A stretch of DNA of 64,000 bases from Hominenteromicrobium mulieris (GTDB lineage: Bacteria; Bacillota; Clostridia; Oscillospirales; Acutalibacteraceae), in the NCBI RefSeq assembly GCF_020687165.1, contig NZ_JAJEQC010000001.1. The stretch is one strand, 5' to 3'. Below, piece after piece: positions 54,270-63,589 of this stretch (position 1 is its first letter; each line of letters begins with the position of its first letter). The position numbers were made by a program, and so were the translations under genes. The notes under the pieces are model-generated. The model had not been told where the DNA came from. It did not search any database and worked only from the letters and a program-made list of their open reading frames with translations.

Positions 54270-55505
54270 CTATGCCGTGACGCGCCGGGGCTGCGGTGCC
54301 GCTTTTTCGGCGGTGACGATGCGCAGTGTTTCTGCAACAACGCTCGCTTTATCGAATTCACGCTCCATTTTGCGGCGGCCGTTTTGCCCAAGGGCTGCTT
54401 TTTGCTCTGCGGAAAGCGCCAAAAACGCACGCATGGCAACATATAGGCTGTCCGCGTCTTTTGCGCGGCACAAAAGGCCGGTTTTGCTGTGCTCTACGGC
54501 TTCCCTGCACCCGGGAATATCGGACGCGATGATGGGCCTGCCGACGGCGGCAGCTTCCAGCAGCACGTTGCTCATGCCCTCATGGTAGCTTGGCAGCACT
54601 ACGCAGTCGCAGTTTTGGTAAAACGGCAACGGTTCTTTTTGAAAGCCGAAAAATTCTGTCATGCCGCCGGAAACCAGGCGGTCTACCTCCTGCCTGTACT
54701 GCTCCTCAAAAAAGCCGAGCAGCTGCAAATGCACGTGAAATCCCTCTGTCCACAGCCTGCGCACGGCGCAAAACAGCTCCTCTACCCCCTTTTCGCGCAT
54801 CAAACGGCCGACGAACAGGAATCGCGGCGGATCGTGAGCGGTGTACGGCGTGTAGATATAGCGGTTCAGGTCTACACCCGCACCATGCAGAACGACCTCT
54901 TTTTCGGGTGGCAGGATGTGTCTGCGGCAAAATTCTACCGCATTGGACTGATTTTCAAAGAATACGTTCTGTACACGCAGAAACGAAAGCTTGTAAAGAA
55001 ATGTGGCAACGCAGCTGAGCCACGGGCGCTGAAAAGCGCTGCCGAGTCCCTGTACGGTGGCGTAAAACGGAATGCGGTAGCACGTGCAGAGAAAACCCAT
55101 GTATACATTCGGCTTAATGGCGTATGTAAGCACAAGATCCGGCTTTTCCAGACAAAGAACACGTTTGTACGCTTGTAAAAGACGCAATTCAGAAAGCACC
55201 TGCACGCGCCGCCGCTGCATTTTCGTTTCCGTACAGCGTATGCCCATGCTTTCAAACACTTCTTCACCGGTTTGAAACGGCGCTGCAACGACCACCTCAT
55301 ACCGGGATTGCAGATCTTCAATCAGCTCTCGTCGAAAGCGGTACAGCATATAAAAATGATTTGCCGCAATCAATACTTTTTTGCGCCTGTATTCGGAAAA
55401 GTTTTCATTTATCGCGAAATTTTCACGCTTTTTTGACACAAATCTGCCGAACAAGGCCAAATGCAGCAGATGTGCCGAAAAGCGCGGTATTTTGCTTTTA
55501 CACAT
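54270..55505 (-). CDS. Glycosyltransferase family 4, first gene of exopolysaccharide cluster
   Basis: This 411-residue GT-B enzyme has an N-terminal basic extension, the first strand RKKVLIAANHFYMLYRFRRE, the central YATVQGLGSAF and the donor-site end SYHEGMSNVLLEAAAVGRPI. It resembles the capsule GT4 enzymes that act early on the lipid-linked intermediate. I start it at the ATG at 55505 with GGAGG 6 nt upstream. It opens the leftward cluster. No initiating sugar-phosphate transferase stands before it. Confidence 0.88.
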   Translation of the reverse strand: MCKSKIPRFSAHLLHLALFGRFVSKKRENFAINENFSEYRRKKVLIAANHFYMLYRFRRELIEDLQSRYEVVVAAPFQTGEEVFESMGIRCTETKMQRRRVQVLSELRLLQAYKRVLCLEKPDLVLTYAIKPNVYMGFLCTCYRIPFYATVQGLGSAFQRPWLSCVATFLYKLSFLRVQNVFFENQSNAVEFCRRHILPPEKEVVLHGAGVDLNRYIYTPYTAHDPPRFLFVGRLMREKGVEELFCAVRRLWTEGFHVHLQLLGFFEEQYRQEVDRLVSGGMTEFFGFQKEPLPFYQNCDCVVLPSYHEGMSNVLLEAAAVGRPIIASDIPGCREAVEHSKTGLLCRAKDADSLYVAMRAFLALSAEQKAALGQNGRRKMEREFDKASVVAETLRIVTAEKAAPQPRRVTA

Positions 55506-55682
55506 TCTAAACCTCCGTATAGCAAGATGAAATGTATCTGTACCGGTGCTGATACCGTTATTGTACAATGCGAGAAAAAAGAAAGCGGTCGAATTCTTTG
55601 TGAAAGCAGACATTTATTTTTGTTTTTTCTTTGTGTCCGTCAAGCGAAGACGTTTTACTATTACTGCGGGGGCTTTGAATAT

Positions 55683-55740
55683 AAAAAAGCTCCCTTTACG
55701 GGAAACCGTGCGGATGCACACAGTTCCTGTAAAGGGAGCA
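55683..55740 (-). terminator. Terminator of transketolase operon
   Basis: GCTCCCTTTAC (55689-55699) pairs with GTAAAGGGAGC (55729-55739) and the stem continues inward; on the minus strand it is followed by TTTTTT. Confidence 0.85.
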
Positions 55741-55784
55741 AAATTCCTTTTATGCGGTTTTAAAGCGGAAGCCTGCGGAAAAGC

Positions 55785-56729
55785 TTACTTTGCGAGCTTT
55801 TCTCTGATGACCTCTGCAATGTGCTCTGCAGAAAGGCCGAATTCCTTCAGCAGATCCACAGCCGGGCCGGAGTGGCCGTACACATCGTTGACACCGATGC
55901 GCGTGACAGGCGTCGGGCAATGCTCGGAAAGTGCGGTGGAGACCGCTTCGCCGAGACCGCCGATGATGTTGTGCTCTTCAACCGTGATGACACGGCCGGT
56001 CTTCTTTGCGGAAGCAATAACAAGCTCTTCATCGAGCGGCTTGATGGTATGGATATTGATGACTTCAACGCTGATGCCTTCTTCTTTCAGTGCATCGGCA
56101 GCCTTAACGGCTTCCTGTACCATGAGACCGGTCGCAACAACGGTGATGTCCGTGCCCTCGCGCAGCGTGATGCCCTTGCCAAGCTCGAACTTATAATCAT
56201 CGTTGTTGTTGATGCTTTCCACAGCCAGACGGCCGAGGCGGATATAGCACGGGCCCTTGTGCTCAACAGCAGCGCGAACCGCGGCCTGCATTTCGTAATG
56301 ATCGCAGGGGTTCAGAATGACCATGCCCGGGATGGTGCGCATGAGCGCGATGTCCTCGCAGCACTGATGTGTAGCGCCGTCTTCACCGACAGAGATGCCG
56401 GCGTGGGAGCCGACGATCTTGACATTCAGCTTCGGATAACCGACGGAGTTGCGGACCTGCTCAAACGCTCTGCCTGCGGAAAACATGGCAAAGGACGCCG
56501 CAAACGGAATTTTACCGCAGGTGGCCAGACCGGCAGCAACGCCGACCATGTTGCACTCTGCGATGCCGCAGTCAAAGAAACGCTCCGGGTATGCTTTTTT
56601 GAAGATGCCCGTCTTGGTGGCAGCAGCAAGGTCTGCATCCAGAACGACGATCTCCGGGTATTCAGCGGCGAGCGCGGTAACGGTCTCGCCAAAGCTTTCT
56701 CTTGTTGCCTTTTTAACCATTTCAGCCAT
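55785..56729 (-). CDS. Transketolase, C-terminal half
   Basis: This 314-residue protein carries the pyrimidine-binding and C-terminal domains of transketolase (LDADLAAATKTGIFKKAYPE, the catalytic Glu region CGIAECNMVGVAAGLA, and the ending GHSGPAVDLLKEFGL). With the N-terminal half encoded just upstream it forms the split transketolase common in anaerobes, which moves two-carbon units in the pentose phosphate pathway. The ATG at 56729 has GGAGG 9 nt upstream and is 1 bp after the stop of the first half. Confidence 0.95.
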   Translation of the reverse strand: MAEMVKKATRESFGETVTALAAEYPEIVVLDADLAAATKTGIFKKAYPERFFDCGIAECNMVGVAAGLATCGKIPFAASFAMFSAGRAFEQVRNSVGYPKLNVKIVGSHAGISVGEDGATHQCCEDIALMRTIPGMVILNPCDHYEMQAAVRAAVEHKGPCYIRLGRLAVESINNNDDYKFELGKGITLREGTDITVVATGLMVQEAVKAADALKEEGISVEVINIHTIKPLDEELVIASAKKTGRVITVEEHNIIGGLGEAVSTALSEHCPTPVTRIGVNDVYGHSGPAVDLLKEFGLSAEHIAEVIREKLAK

Positions 56730-56730
56730 A

Positions 56731-57576
56731 TCAGCAGCCCTCCAGTTCATGCAGTGCAGCGGTGAGCTCCTGCATAGCGGTCTCATACTGTTCCTTGTTC
56801 GGCGCGGTACCGTGCCAGCCGACCTGATTTTCCATGTAGGAAACGCCCTTACCCTTTACGGTCTTGGCAATGATGACGCTCGGCTTGCCCTTAACGGTCT
56901 TTGCATGTGCAAAAGCTGCTTCGATGGCGTCGAAATCGTGTCCGTCGATGGTCTGTACGTCAAAGCCGAAAGCCTCGAACTTCTTGTCGATCGGTTCCGG
57001 GCCGGCAACTTCGCTGACCGGGCCGTCGATCTGCAGGCCGTTGAAGTCGACAATCAGGCAGAGGTTATCGAGATTGTTATGGGATGCAAACATAGCAGCT
57101 TCCCAAACCTGACCCTCTTCAATCTCGCCATCGCCGAGCAGAGAGTAAACACGGTAGTCTTTGTTATCAATCTTGCCGGCAAGCGCCATGCCTGCCGCAG
57201 CGGAAACGCCCTGGCCGAGAGAGCCAGAGCTCATATCGATGCCGGGGATGCCCTTCATATCCGGGTGACCCTGCAGCATAGCGCCGATGTGGCGGAGCTT
57301 TTTCAGCTCATCCACAGAGAAATAGCCGCGCTGTGCCAGTGCAGCGTAAAGACCCGGTGCGCAGTGACCCTTAGAAAGGACAAAACGGTCTCTGTCCGGA
57401 TCCTTCGGGTTCTGCGGGTCAATGTGCAGTTCTTTGAAATAGAGATAGGTGAAAATATCCGCAGCGGAAAGGGAACCGCCCGGATGGCCGGATTTGGCGT
57501 TGTAAACGCCTTCGATGATTCCAAGTCTGACTTTGGCAGCCGTGATTTTAAGCTGCTGCTTATCGCATGAATTCAT
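56731..57576 (-). CDS. Transketolase, N-terminal half
   Basis: This 281-residue protein carries the TPP-binding domain: GHPGGSLSAADIFTYLY, KGHCAPGLYAALA and the diphosphate motif LLGDGEIEEGQVWEAAMFA. It must pair with the C-terminal half encoded directly downstream. AGGAGG precedes the ATG. A clear promoter lies at 57650-57678. The products feed ribose and erythrose 4-phosphate synthesis. Confidence 0.96.
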   Translation of the reverse strand: MNSCDKQQLKITAAKVRLGIIEGVYNAKSGHPGGSLSAADIFTYLYFKELHIDPQNPKDPDRDRFVLSKGHCAPGLYAALAQRGYFSVDELKKLRHIGAMLQGHPDMKGIPGIDMSSGSLGQGVSAAAGMALAGKIDNKDYRVYSLLGDGEIEEGQVWEAAMFASHNNLDNLCLIVDFNGLQIDGPVSEVAGPEPIDKKFEAFGFDVQTIDGHDFDAIEAAFAHAKTVKGKPSVIIAKTVKGKGVSYMENQVGWHGTAPNKEQYETAMQELTAALHELEGC

Positions 57577-57649
57577 GGAAGCCTCCTGTGTTTTTAGCGC
57601 CCGGCACGGGCAATCCCGTAAAAACCGCAGCGCGAGTCATTATGGTCTT

Positions 57650-57678
57650 ATTATAGCGCATTTCGGTGGCCTTTGCAA
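57650..57678 (-). promoter_or_regulatory. Promoter of transketolase operon
   Basis: On the minus strand, TTGCAA (57673-57678), 17 bp, TATAAT (57650-57655), giving a leader of about 65 nt. Confidence 0.7.
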
Positions 57679-57854
57679 CGCTCCACGCCAAAATTTCGCC
57701 CGTTTTTTCGTGCTTTTTGCATATTCACCGTATGTGGAGAGACAATAGGCACAGCGGCGCTTATAAAAGCCTTAATCGGTACGTACAGCTTTTGGCTGCG
57801 CCGGAAAAACGGAAAGGACAAAACAAAATTACAAACGGAAAGGAACATCGTTTT

Positions 57855-58154
57855 ATGTCTCAGAGGATCGGCAACCTGCCTGCCAATATCAACATTATGA
57901 ACCCTGTACCGAACAAGGATGCGAAGACCATCATGAAGCTGATCCGCACGAATGGCAAGATCTCCGGCTACCAGCTTTCGGATGGCACGGTGCTTTCCAA
58001 GGCGGACGGCGTGGCGCTTGCAAAGCAGGGCGGCATCCGCGGCGTGGCGATTGCGAGCCGCAACGGCAGTGAATATCTGCGCAGCATACCGGACGGCAAG
58101 GAGAGCAACAATTTAGGTGACCTCCCAAGCACCGGCCTGCGCGGTCTTTCCTAA
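57855..58154 (+). CDS. DUF3892 protein
   Basis: This 99-residue protein matches DUF3892: TNGKISGYQLSDGTVLSK, VALAKQGGIRGVAIASRNGS, and NNLGDLPSTGL at the end. AAAGGAA stands 9 nt before the ATG; the frame is open further upstream but without a start signal. It stands alone, divergent from the transketolase operon, and is followed by a terminator. The function is unknown; the family is small and common in Firmicutes. Confidence 0.85.
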   Translation: MSQRIGNLPANINIMNPVPNKDAKTIMKLIRTNGKISGYQLSDGTVLSKADGVALAKQGGIRGVAIASRNGSEYLRSIPDGKESNNLGDLPSTGLRGLS

Positions 58155-58160
58155 AGAAAA

Positions 58161-58200
58161 GGGAGCCTGTACGTTTTGAAACGCAGGCTCCCCTATTTTT
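58161..58200. terminator. Terminator after DUF3892 gene
   Basis: GGGAGCCTG (58161-58169) pairs with CAGGCTCCC (58184-58192), followed by TATTTTT on the plus strand and flanked by an A-rich arm on the other, so it can serve both convergent genes. Confidence 0.85.
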
Positions 58201-58202
58201 GT

Positions 58203-59375
58203 TTATTTTGTGTTTTCGAGCGCTTCACGGTAAATTTGTACGGCGTGTTCGGCAACGGCGACGCTGTCAAACGGCTTTGCCGCAGCACGAATTTTGGCTT
58301 CATCCAGTGTGTCCGACCGTGCAGCCATGCGCAAAATTGCATCTTCCATATCTTTCGGGTCATGCACATTGCAGAACTCGGCGCAGTCATCGTTCAAAAA
58401 GCTCTCCGGGCCTTTGCACCGTGTAGAAATCACCGGTACGCCGGCCGCGAGTGCTTCCACGGCAGGAATGCCGAACGTCTCAATATCCGAAGCCATCAAA
58501 AGGGCATCGGTCCGGCTCAAAATCTCCGCAATCTCACTTTCGGTCTTGCGCCCGACAAAGGATACAATGTCGTTCAGCCCGAGCGCAGATGCGGTCTTTT
58601 TATAAAACGCTTCCTCCTGCCCGTCGCCGACAATCGTATACAAAAACGATTTTTCCGGGTATTGCTCCCGCAAGAACTTCAAGGCCTGCAAAGCGTCTTC
58701 AACGCATTTGCCGGGGCGCAGTGCGGAAACCGTCGTCAAGCGAAAATGTGCCGGGTCTTTCGTTTTTTTTGCGCCACAAAATGCCTTGGTGTTGACGATG
58801 TTCGGCAGAACTTCGGCAGGTATATTGTGTTTTTCTTTTAAAATGTCCGTCATATAGCCGCTGACGCAGGTCATCACGCTGTGCCGTGCAGCATAGAGTC
58901 CGTATTTTGCGGTGCTACCCTCAAAGAAGCGCTCAAAATATGAGGAGTGCTCCGTGATGACGACCGGAATATGATATTTTTCGCCGAGCTTTGCAGCGGC
59001 GTATCCGGCGGGCACGGTGACATGTGCGTGCAGAATGTCCGGCTTGCCGTGCTGCTTCACGTAGGCTTTGTAAAGCTTTTCAACGGTGCGGCAGTAAGCG
59101 TTGAGCTGTGCATCTGCGCTGAATTTGAAGACGTCCAGCATACGGCGGCAGTATGTCACATAGCCGGTGTTCGATTCTTCGTAGAGCTTCTGCATCGTGG
59201 GGTACTTCGGCAGTGAAGACAGCCCCTGTCGGTCTACATAGAGCATGTTGGTTTTTACGCCGTATTCCGCAAGTGCCGTGCTGAACAGCTTGTGGTAAAC
59301 GCCGATCAGTTTATCCTCACCGTTTGGGTACCATGTGGGGATGACCAAAACGTGAAGCGGAGAATTTTTCTGCAT
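58203..59375 (-). CDS. Glycosyltransferase family 4
   Basis: This 390-residue GT-B enzyme begins LHVLVIPTWYPNGEDKLIGV, has HAHVTVPAGYAAAKLGE and VVITEHSSYF, and the donor-site end SDIETFGIPAVEALAAGVPV. It resembles enzymes for polysaccharide or glycolipid synthesis. It is a single gene with a weak ribosome binding site and is apart from the large cluster, so it may serve another polymer. Confidence 0.9.
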   Translation of the reverse strand: MQKNSPLHVLVIPTWYPNGEDKLIGVYHKLFSTALAEYGVKTNMLYVDRQGLSSLPKYPTMQKLYEESNTGYVTYCRRMLDVFKFSADAQLNAYCRTVEKLYKAYVKQHGKPDILHAHVTVPAGYAAAKLGEKYHIPVVITEHSSYFERFFEGSTAKYGLYAARHSVMTCVSGYMTDILKEKHNIPAEVLPNIVNTKAFCGAKKTKDPAHFRLTTVSALRPGKCVEDALQALKFLREQYPEKSFLYTIVGDGQEEAFYKKTASALGLNDIVSFVGRKTESEIAEILSRTDALLMASDIETFGIPAVEALAAGVPVISTRCKGPESFLNDDCAEFCNVHDPKDMEDAILRMAARSDTLDEAKIRAAAKPFDSVAVAEHAVQIYREALENTK

Positions 59376-59451
59376 GAGTCTTTTGGTTCCGATAGCGCGC
59401 GGTGCGCAGTCTATCGAAAAATCCTTTCATTCGTAGTATGGAAAAAGCTAT

Positions 59452-60114
59452 TTAATTTCTGCGCACGAATGCCTTTTTCGGCATTTTGCAGACCGGGCAC
59501 ACCCAGTTGTCCGGCAGTTCTTCAAAGCTGAAGTTCGGGTCGCTGTACACATAGCCGCACACGGAGCAGACAAAGCTTTCACCGCTGCTCTTATCAAACG
59601 TGCTTTCCGGCGGCACATAGGTCGGCGAGCCGACCGGCGACAGACCGTGCATTTCACTGCGGTAGAAATCATACGTCATCGGCGTGCCGATGGCGCTGTC
59701 GCTGCCCGCTATGATCTCGGCGGCGAAGACCATCTCCTGCCCTACGTCCATGCCGGAGATGACCTTGCATAAAAACCAGCAGCAGGTATTCTCCTTTACG
59801 ACGGGCACGCCTTCAATGAGCACCTTGTGGCGGATGTTTTTCAGCTTGTCTGCATTTTTACCGCTGACAAGACCGAGTGCGCCGATGACGCTGGCAGGTG
59901 TATCTGTGGAGAGTACAGAAATGGTAAAAATGCCGTTTTCGCGGATTGCGGTGCAGCTGTGCGTATCTTTTGTCAGCGCAATGAGCACTTTTTCGGGGTC
60001 GCTGCTGGAAATTTGGATGACAGAGTTTGCCACACAGGCGTTCGGGCGGCCGTTATATTTTGTGCCGATGACGTACATGCCGTATGACAAATTTTTAAGG
60101 ACTGCCGGGTTCAT
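59452..60114 (-). CDS. hrb: Flavin reductase-rubredoxin fusion (high-molecular-weight rubredoxin)
   Basis: This 220-residue protein has an FMN-binding flavin reductase domain (about 1-155; KNLSYGMYVIGTKYNGRPNA and LTKDTHSCTAIRENGIFTIS) and a C-terminal rubredoxin (CSVCGYVY ... CPVCKMPK). This fusion is known as Hrb in acetogens, where it passes electrons from NAD(P)H to flavodiiron proteins that reduce NO or O2. No flavodiiron gene is in the window. It supports an anaerobic lifestyle. Confidence 0.9.
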   Translation of the reverse strand: MNPAVLKNLSYGMYVIGTKYNGRPNACVANSVIQISSSDPEKVLIALTKDTHSCTAIRENGIFTISVLSTDTPASVIGALGLVSGKNADKLKNIRHKVLIEGVPVVKENTCCWFLCKVISGMDVGQEMVFAAEIIAGSDSAIGTPMTYDFYRSEMHGLSPVGSPTYVPPESTFDKSSGESFVCSVCGYVYSDPNFSFEELPDNWVCPVCKMPKKAFVRRN

Positions 60115-60148
60115 GGCGGTGCACTTCCTTCCGTTATGTTAATAGAGT

Positions 60149-61420
60149 TTATGAGCTGTGTTTTCGTTTTATGTTTTCCCAATACGCTTTAAACGCCTGC
60201 TCGTTTTTGTTGTCTCCGTAGTGATAGTACGAAGCGCCGAGCAAGGCATCCGGAAGATACTGCTGGTCGAGCCAATGATCCGGGTAATCGTGCGGATAGC
60301 GGTAAAACTGGCCTTTTTTAGCGACATCTGAACCGTCATAATGCACGTTTTGCAGCGTGCGCGGGATCACACCGAGTTTGCCGGCCTTCACGTCGCGCAT
60401 GGCCGCATCTATGGCAGATTCACCGCTGTTCGATTTCGGCGCCGTCGCCGTTAAAATGACGGCATCCGCAAGCGGGATGCGCGCTTCCGGCAGACCGACC
60501 ATCATGGCGGCGTCTACGGCCGCTTTCACGATGGGGATGATCTGCGGCCACGCAAGGCCCACGTCTTCGCAGGCGCACACCATCAAGCGGCGGCATGCAG
60601 AGGCGAGGTCGCCCGCTTCCAAAAGCCGTGCGAGATAATGCAGCGCTGCGTCGGGGTCGGAGCCGCGCATGGATTTTTGAAACGCCGAAAGAATATCGTA
60701 ATGCGCGTCGCCGTCTCGGTCATACCGCATGGCACTGCGCTGTGTAAGCTGCTCTGCAAGTTCCATAGTGATGCGCGGCTCGTCCTCGCTTCGTACGGCA
60801 GCCGTGCAAAGCTCTGCTGCGTTCATTGCTTTGCGTACATCGCCGCCGCAAGCGGAAGCGATATACGAGGTCACGCCGTCTTCGAGCCGGATTTCTTCGC
60901 CGAGGTCTTCCGACAAAATGCGGAATGCGCGGTCTACGGCGCGGGCGACCTCCTCTTTTTCCACGGGCTTGAACTCAAACACTGTGGAGCGGCTCAAAAT
61001 GGCGTTATATACGTAAAAATAGGGGTTTTCCGTTGTGGAAGCGATCAGCGTGATGCTGCCGTTTTCGATGAACTCCAAGAGCGTTTGCTGCTGCTTTTTG
61101 TTGAAATACTGGATCTCATCAAGGTACAGCAAAACGCCGTTTACCGCTTGCAGCGTGTTCACCTGCGCCACCACGTCGCGAATATCGGCGGTGGAGGCCG
61201 TGGTGCCGTTTAACTTGCACAGGTGCATGTGGCTTTGCTTTGCAATGATGGACGCCACGGTGGTTTTCCCTACGCCGGACGGCCCGTAAAACACCATATT
61301 CGGGATAGTGCCGGATTCGATGATGCGCCGCAGTACCTTATTGGGGCCGAGAATATGCTGTTGTCCTACCACATCATCGAGCGTTTTCGGGCGAATGCGG
61401 TCTGCAAGCGGTGCGTTCAT
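60149..61420 (-). CDS. rarA: Replication-associated recombination ATPase RarA
   Basis: This 423-residue AAA+ ATPase (RarA/MgsA/WRNIP1 family) acts at stalled forks. Visible: PLADRIRPKTLDDVVGQQH, Walker A GPSGVGKT, Walker B LYLDEIQYF, and the MgsA C-terminal helices (HYDILSAFQKSMRGSDPDAA, VGLPEARIPLADA). Length is standard. It lies 12 bp after glyA and probably shares its promoter. Confidence 0.96.
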   Translation of the reverse strand: MNAPLADRIRPKTLDDVVGQQHILGPNKVLRRIIESGTIPNMVFYGPSGVGKTTVASIIAKQSHMHLCKLNGTTASTADIRDVVAQVNTLQAVNGVLLYLDEIQYFNKKQQQTLLEFIENGSITLIASTTENPYFYVYNAILSRSTVFEFKPVEKEEVARAVDRAFRILSEDLGEEIRLEDGVTSYIASACGGDVRKAMNAAELCTAAVRSEDEPRITMELAEQLTQRSAMRYDRDGDAHYDILSAFQKSMRGSDPDAALHYLARLLEAGDLASACRRLMVCACEDVGLAWPQIIPIVKAAVDAAMMVGLPEARIPLADAVILTATAPKSNSGESAIDAAMRDVKAGKLGVIPRTLQNVHYDGSDVAKKGQFYRYPHDYPDHWLDQQYLPDALLGASYYHYGDNKNEQAFKAYWENIKRKHSS

Positions 61421-61432
61421 CGTGTTCTCCTT

Positions 61433-62689
61433 TTAGTCGTTATAAAGCGGATACTTGCTCAAAAGTTCTGTGACCTTTGCGCGGATGGCGTCGGCTTTGT
61501 TGTCGAAATCGGTCGCACACAGGTGGATGCACTCCGCGATGACGTCCATATCGGCTTCCTTCAGGCCGCGCGTGGTAACGGCCGGTGTGCCGAGGCGCAC
61601 GCCGCTTGTGACGAACGGGCTTCTCTGCTCGTTCGGAATCGTGTTCTTGTTTGCGGTGATATACACTTCGTCGAGGCGGCGCTCCAGCTCTTTGCCGGTC
61701 AGCTCGCCGTCGGAAAGATCGAGCAGCATCAGATGGTTATCCGTGCCGCCGGAAACGAGCTTCATGCCGCGTTTTGTAAGGCCTTCGGCAAGCGCTTTAG
61801 CGTTTTTTACGGTCTGCTCGGCGTAGGTCTTAAACTCCGGCTTCAGCGCTTCGCCGAGGCACACGGCTTTTGCGGCGATAATGTGCATCAGCGGGCCACC
61901 CTGCGTGCCCGGGAAAATGGCTTTGTCGATTTTTTTCGCGTACTCCTCACGGCAGAGGATCATGCCACCGCGCGGGCCGCGGAGCGTTTTATGCGTTGTT
62001 GTGGTGACGACATCAGCATACGGCACCGGGTTCATGTGGCAGCCGCCCGCAACAAGACCCGCAATGTGCGCCATATCGACCATGAGGTACGCGCCGCATG
62101 CATCGGCAATCTCGCGGAATTTCTTAAAATCGATCGCGCGCGGGTATGCGCTTGCGCCGGCAACGATGAGCTTCGGTTTAAGTTCGCACGCCTGCTCCAT
62201 GAGCTTATCGTAATCGATGCGGTGCGTAACGGGGTCAACGCCGTAAGCCGCAAAATTATAGTAGGCGCCGGACATGTTGACAGGAGAACCGTGGGTCAGA
62301 TGGCCGCCCTCTGCAAGGTTCATGCCGAGCACGGTATCGCCCGGCTGAAGCAGCGCGAAATATACGGCAAGGTTCGCCTGTGCGCCGGAGTGCGGCTGCA
62401 CATTGGCATGCTCTGCGCCGAACAGACGGCAAGCACGCTCACGGGCGATGTTTTCCACAATGTCTACATCTGCACAGCCGCCGTAATAGCGGTGACCCGG
62501 GTAGCCCTCAGCATATTTGTTTGTGAGTACCGTGCCCATCGCAGCCATAACGGCAGGAGACACAATGTTTTCGGAAGCAATCAGCTCCAGATTGCGGCGC
62601 TGGCGTTTGAGTTCCAGCTCCATCGCTTCGCCGACCTCGGGGTCTGCGGTTTCAACAAAACCGATCGTGTTCAGAAGATCACCGTACAT
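61433..62689 (-). CDS. glyA: Serine hydroxymethyltransferase
   Basis: This 418-residue PLP enzyme converts serine and tetrahydrofolate to glycine and 5,10-methylene-THF. The PLP Lys lies in VVTTTTHKTLRGPRGG, with NKYAEGYPGHRYYGG near the N-terminus and LVDMAHIAGLVA-type residues before it. It is cytosolic and of standard length. A strong promoter at 62752-62780 and a small leader hairpin precede it. Confidence 0.97.
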   Translation of the reverse strand: MYGDLLNTIGFVETADPEVGEAMELELKRQRRNLELIASENIVSPAVMAAMGTVLTNKYAEGYPGHRYYGGCADVDIVENIARERACRLFGAEHANVQPHSGAQANLAVYFALLQPGDTVLGMNLAEGGHLTHGSPVNMSGAYYNFAAYGVDPVTHRIDYDKLMEQACELKPKLIVAGASAYPRAIDFKKFREIADACGAYLMVDMAHIAGLVAGGCHMNPVPYADVVTTTTHKTLRGPRGGMILCREEYAKKIDKAIFPGTQGGPLMHIIAAKAVCLGEALKPEFKTYAEQTVKNAKALAEGLTKRGMKLVSGGTDNHLMLLDLSDGELTGKELERRLDEVYITANKNTIPNEQRSPFVTSGVRLGTPAVTTRGLKEADMDVIAECIHLCATDFDNKADAIRAKVTELLSKYPLYND

Positions 62690-62751
62690 ACTTCATCTTT
62701 CCCTTCTAAAAATAATATGCTCTGCGGTTTATGTGCCGCAGTACTTCACAA

Positions 62752-62780
62752 ATTATACCCTATTCCATTTAAAATGGCAA
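62752..62780 (-). promoter_or_regulatory. Promoter of glyA-rarA operon
   Basis: On the minus strand, TTGCCA (62775-62780), 17 bp, TATAAT (62752-62757). The -35 box lies within the end of the upstream TraX-like gene. The leader holds a short hairpin (CTGCGG/CCGCAG). Confidence 0.7.
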
Positions 62781-63443
62781 TAGATGATTTGCAAGCACAT
62801 AGTGGATGGCGTAAAGCAATAACATATGTGCCGGATAGCTGATGTAGAAAAAATATTTGAGCGAAAGCGCGCCGCGCTTGCCGTTATAGAGCAGCACGGG
62901 GATCGCGGCGGCGATGGCATACAGCTGTGTCATGTTGCCGTCCTGCGTATATTGCCCGTAGGTCAGCGCCGCAAACGCCACGGCATCAATACCGCGGTAC
63001 TTCTGGAACAAATAGAAACAAAGCACCGTTAAAACACCATAAACGCCATAGCTGAAATGCAGGAAATACGGCAGGATTGTCAAGATCACTGCGCCGATGA
63101 ACATGAAAATATTGCGGCTTTTCGCGGAAGCATCTAAAAGTTTCACCACAAAAAGCGCCGTTAAAAACGTGAACAGGATATTTTGCCGCTGAAACTCAAG
63201 CCATGTACCCTGAAATAAAAGGTCATACGGCACTTCGGAGAGCAAAGCAAAAATACCCATGCGCAATGCGTAGCGGTTAAAATTGCGTGTGTGCATGTAG
63301 CCCTGCACGAGCAAAAACGCGTAGATCGGCATGGAAAGCCGCCCGATATAGCGCAGCCAGATAAACTGCGGGAAGAAAATCGCCCCGACATGGTCGATGA
63401 TCATGGTGACGAGTGCGATGAGCTTTAAGGTAAACGCAGACAT
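62769..63443 (-). CDS. TraX-family membrane protein
   Basis: This 224-residue protein has about eight TM helices and the TraX pattern: LKLIALVTMIIDHVGAIFFP at the start and LRYIGRLSMPIYAFLLVQGY. In the F plasmid TraX acetylates pilin; chromosomal Firmicutes homologues are membrane acyltransferase-like proteins of unknown substrate. It is a single gene divergent from nth. Confidence 0.88.
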   Translation of the reverse strand: MSAFTLKLIALVTMIIDHVGAIFFPQFIWLRYIGRLSMPIYAFLLVQGYMHTRNFNRYALRMGIFALLSEVPYDLLFQGTWLEFQRQNILFTFLTALFVVKLLDASAKSRNIFMFIGAVILTILPYFLHFSYGVYGVLTVLCFYLFQKYRGIDAVAFAALTYGQYTQDGNMTQLYAIAAAIPVLLYNGKRGALSLKYFFYISYPAHMLLLYAIHYVLANHLLPF

Positions 63444-63510
63444 TCTTTTTCCCCTTTGCGGTTATTTGTCGGTCTTTCAATAAAAATAAATTTACCACCC
63501 TTTTCCGGTA

Positions 63511-63539
63511 TTGTCAACCGAATGAAAAAGTTGTAGAAT
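63511..63539 (+). promoter_or_regulatory. Promoter of nth
   Basis: TTGTCA (63511-63516), 17 bp, TAGAAT (63534-63539). Confidence 0.55.
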
Positions 63540-63589
63540 AAACGTAAAGCATTCAGACGGGCTTGCCCGCCGCTTTTTCGGAGGTCTGT

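Noticed and set aside
62700..62750. glyA leader hairpin as a riboswitch or attenuator
   Set aside because: Only one 6-bp stem is present, too small for a known aptamer; retained only as a note in the promoter entry.
61223..62842. 539-codon open frame on the plus strand
   Set aside because: It is antisense to glyA and runs into rarA and the TraX-like gene; composition is that of a shadow frame.
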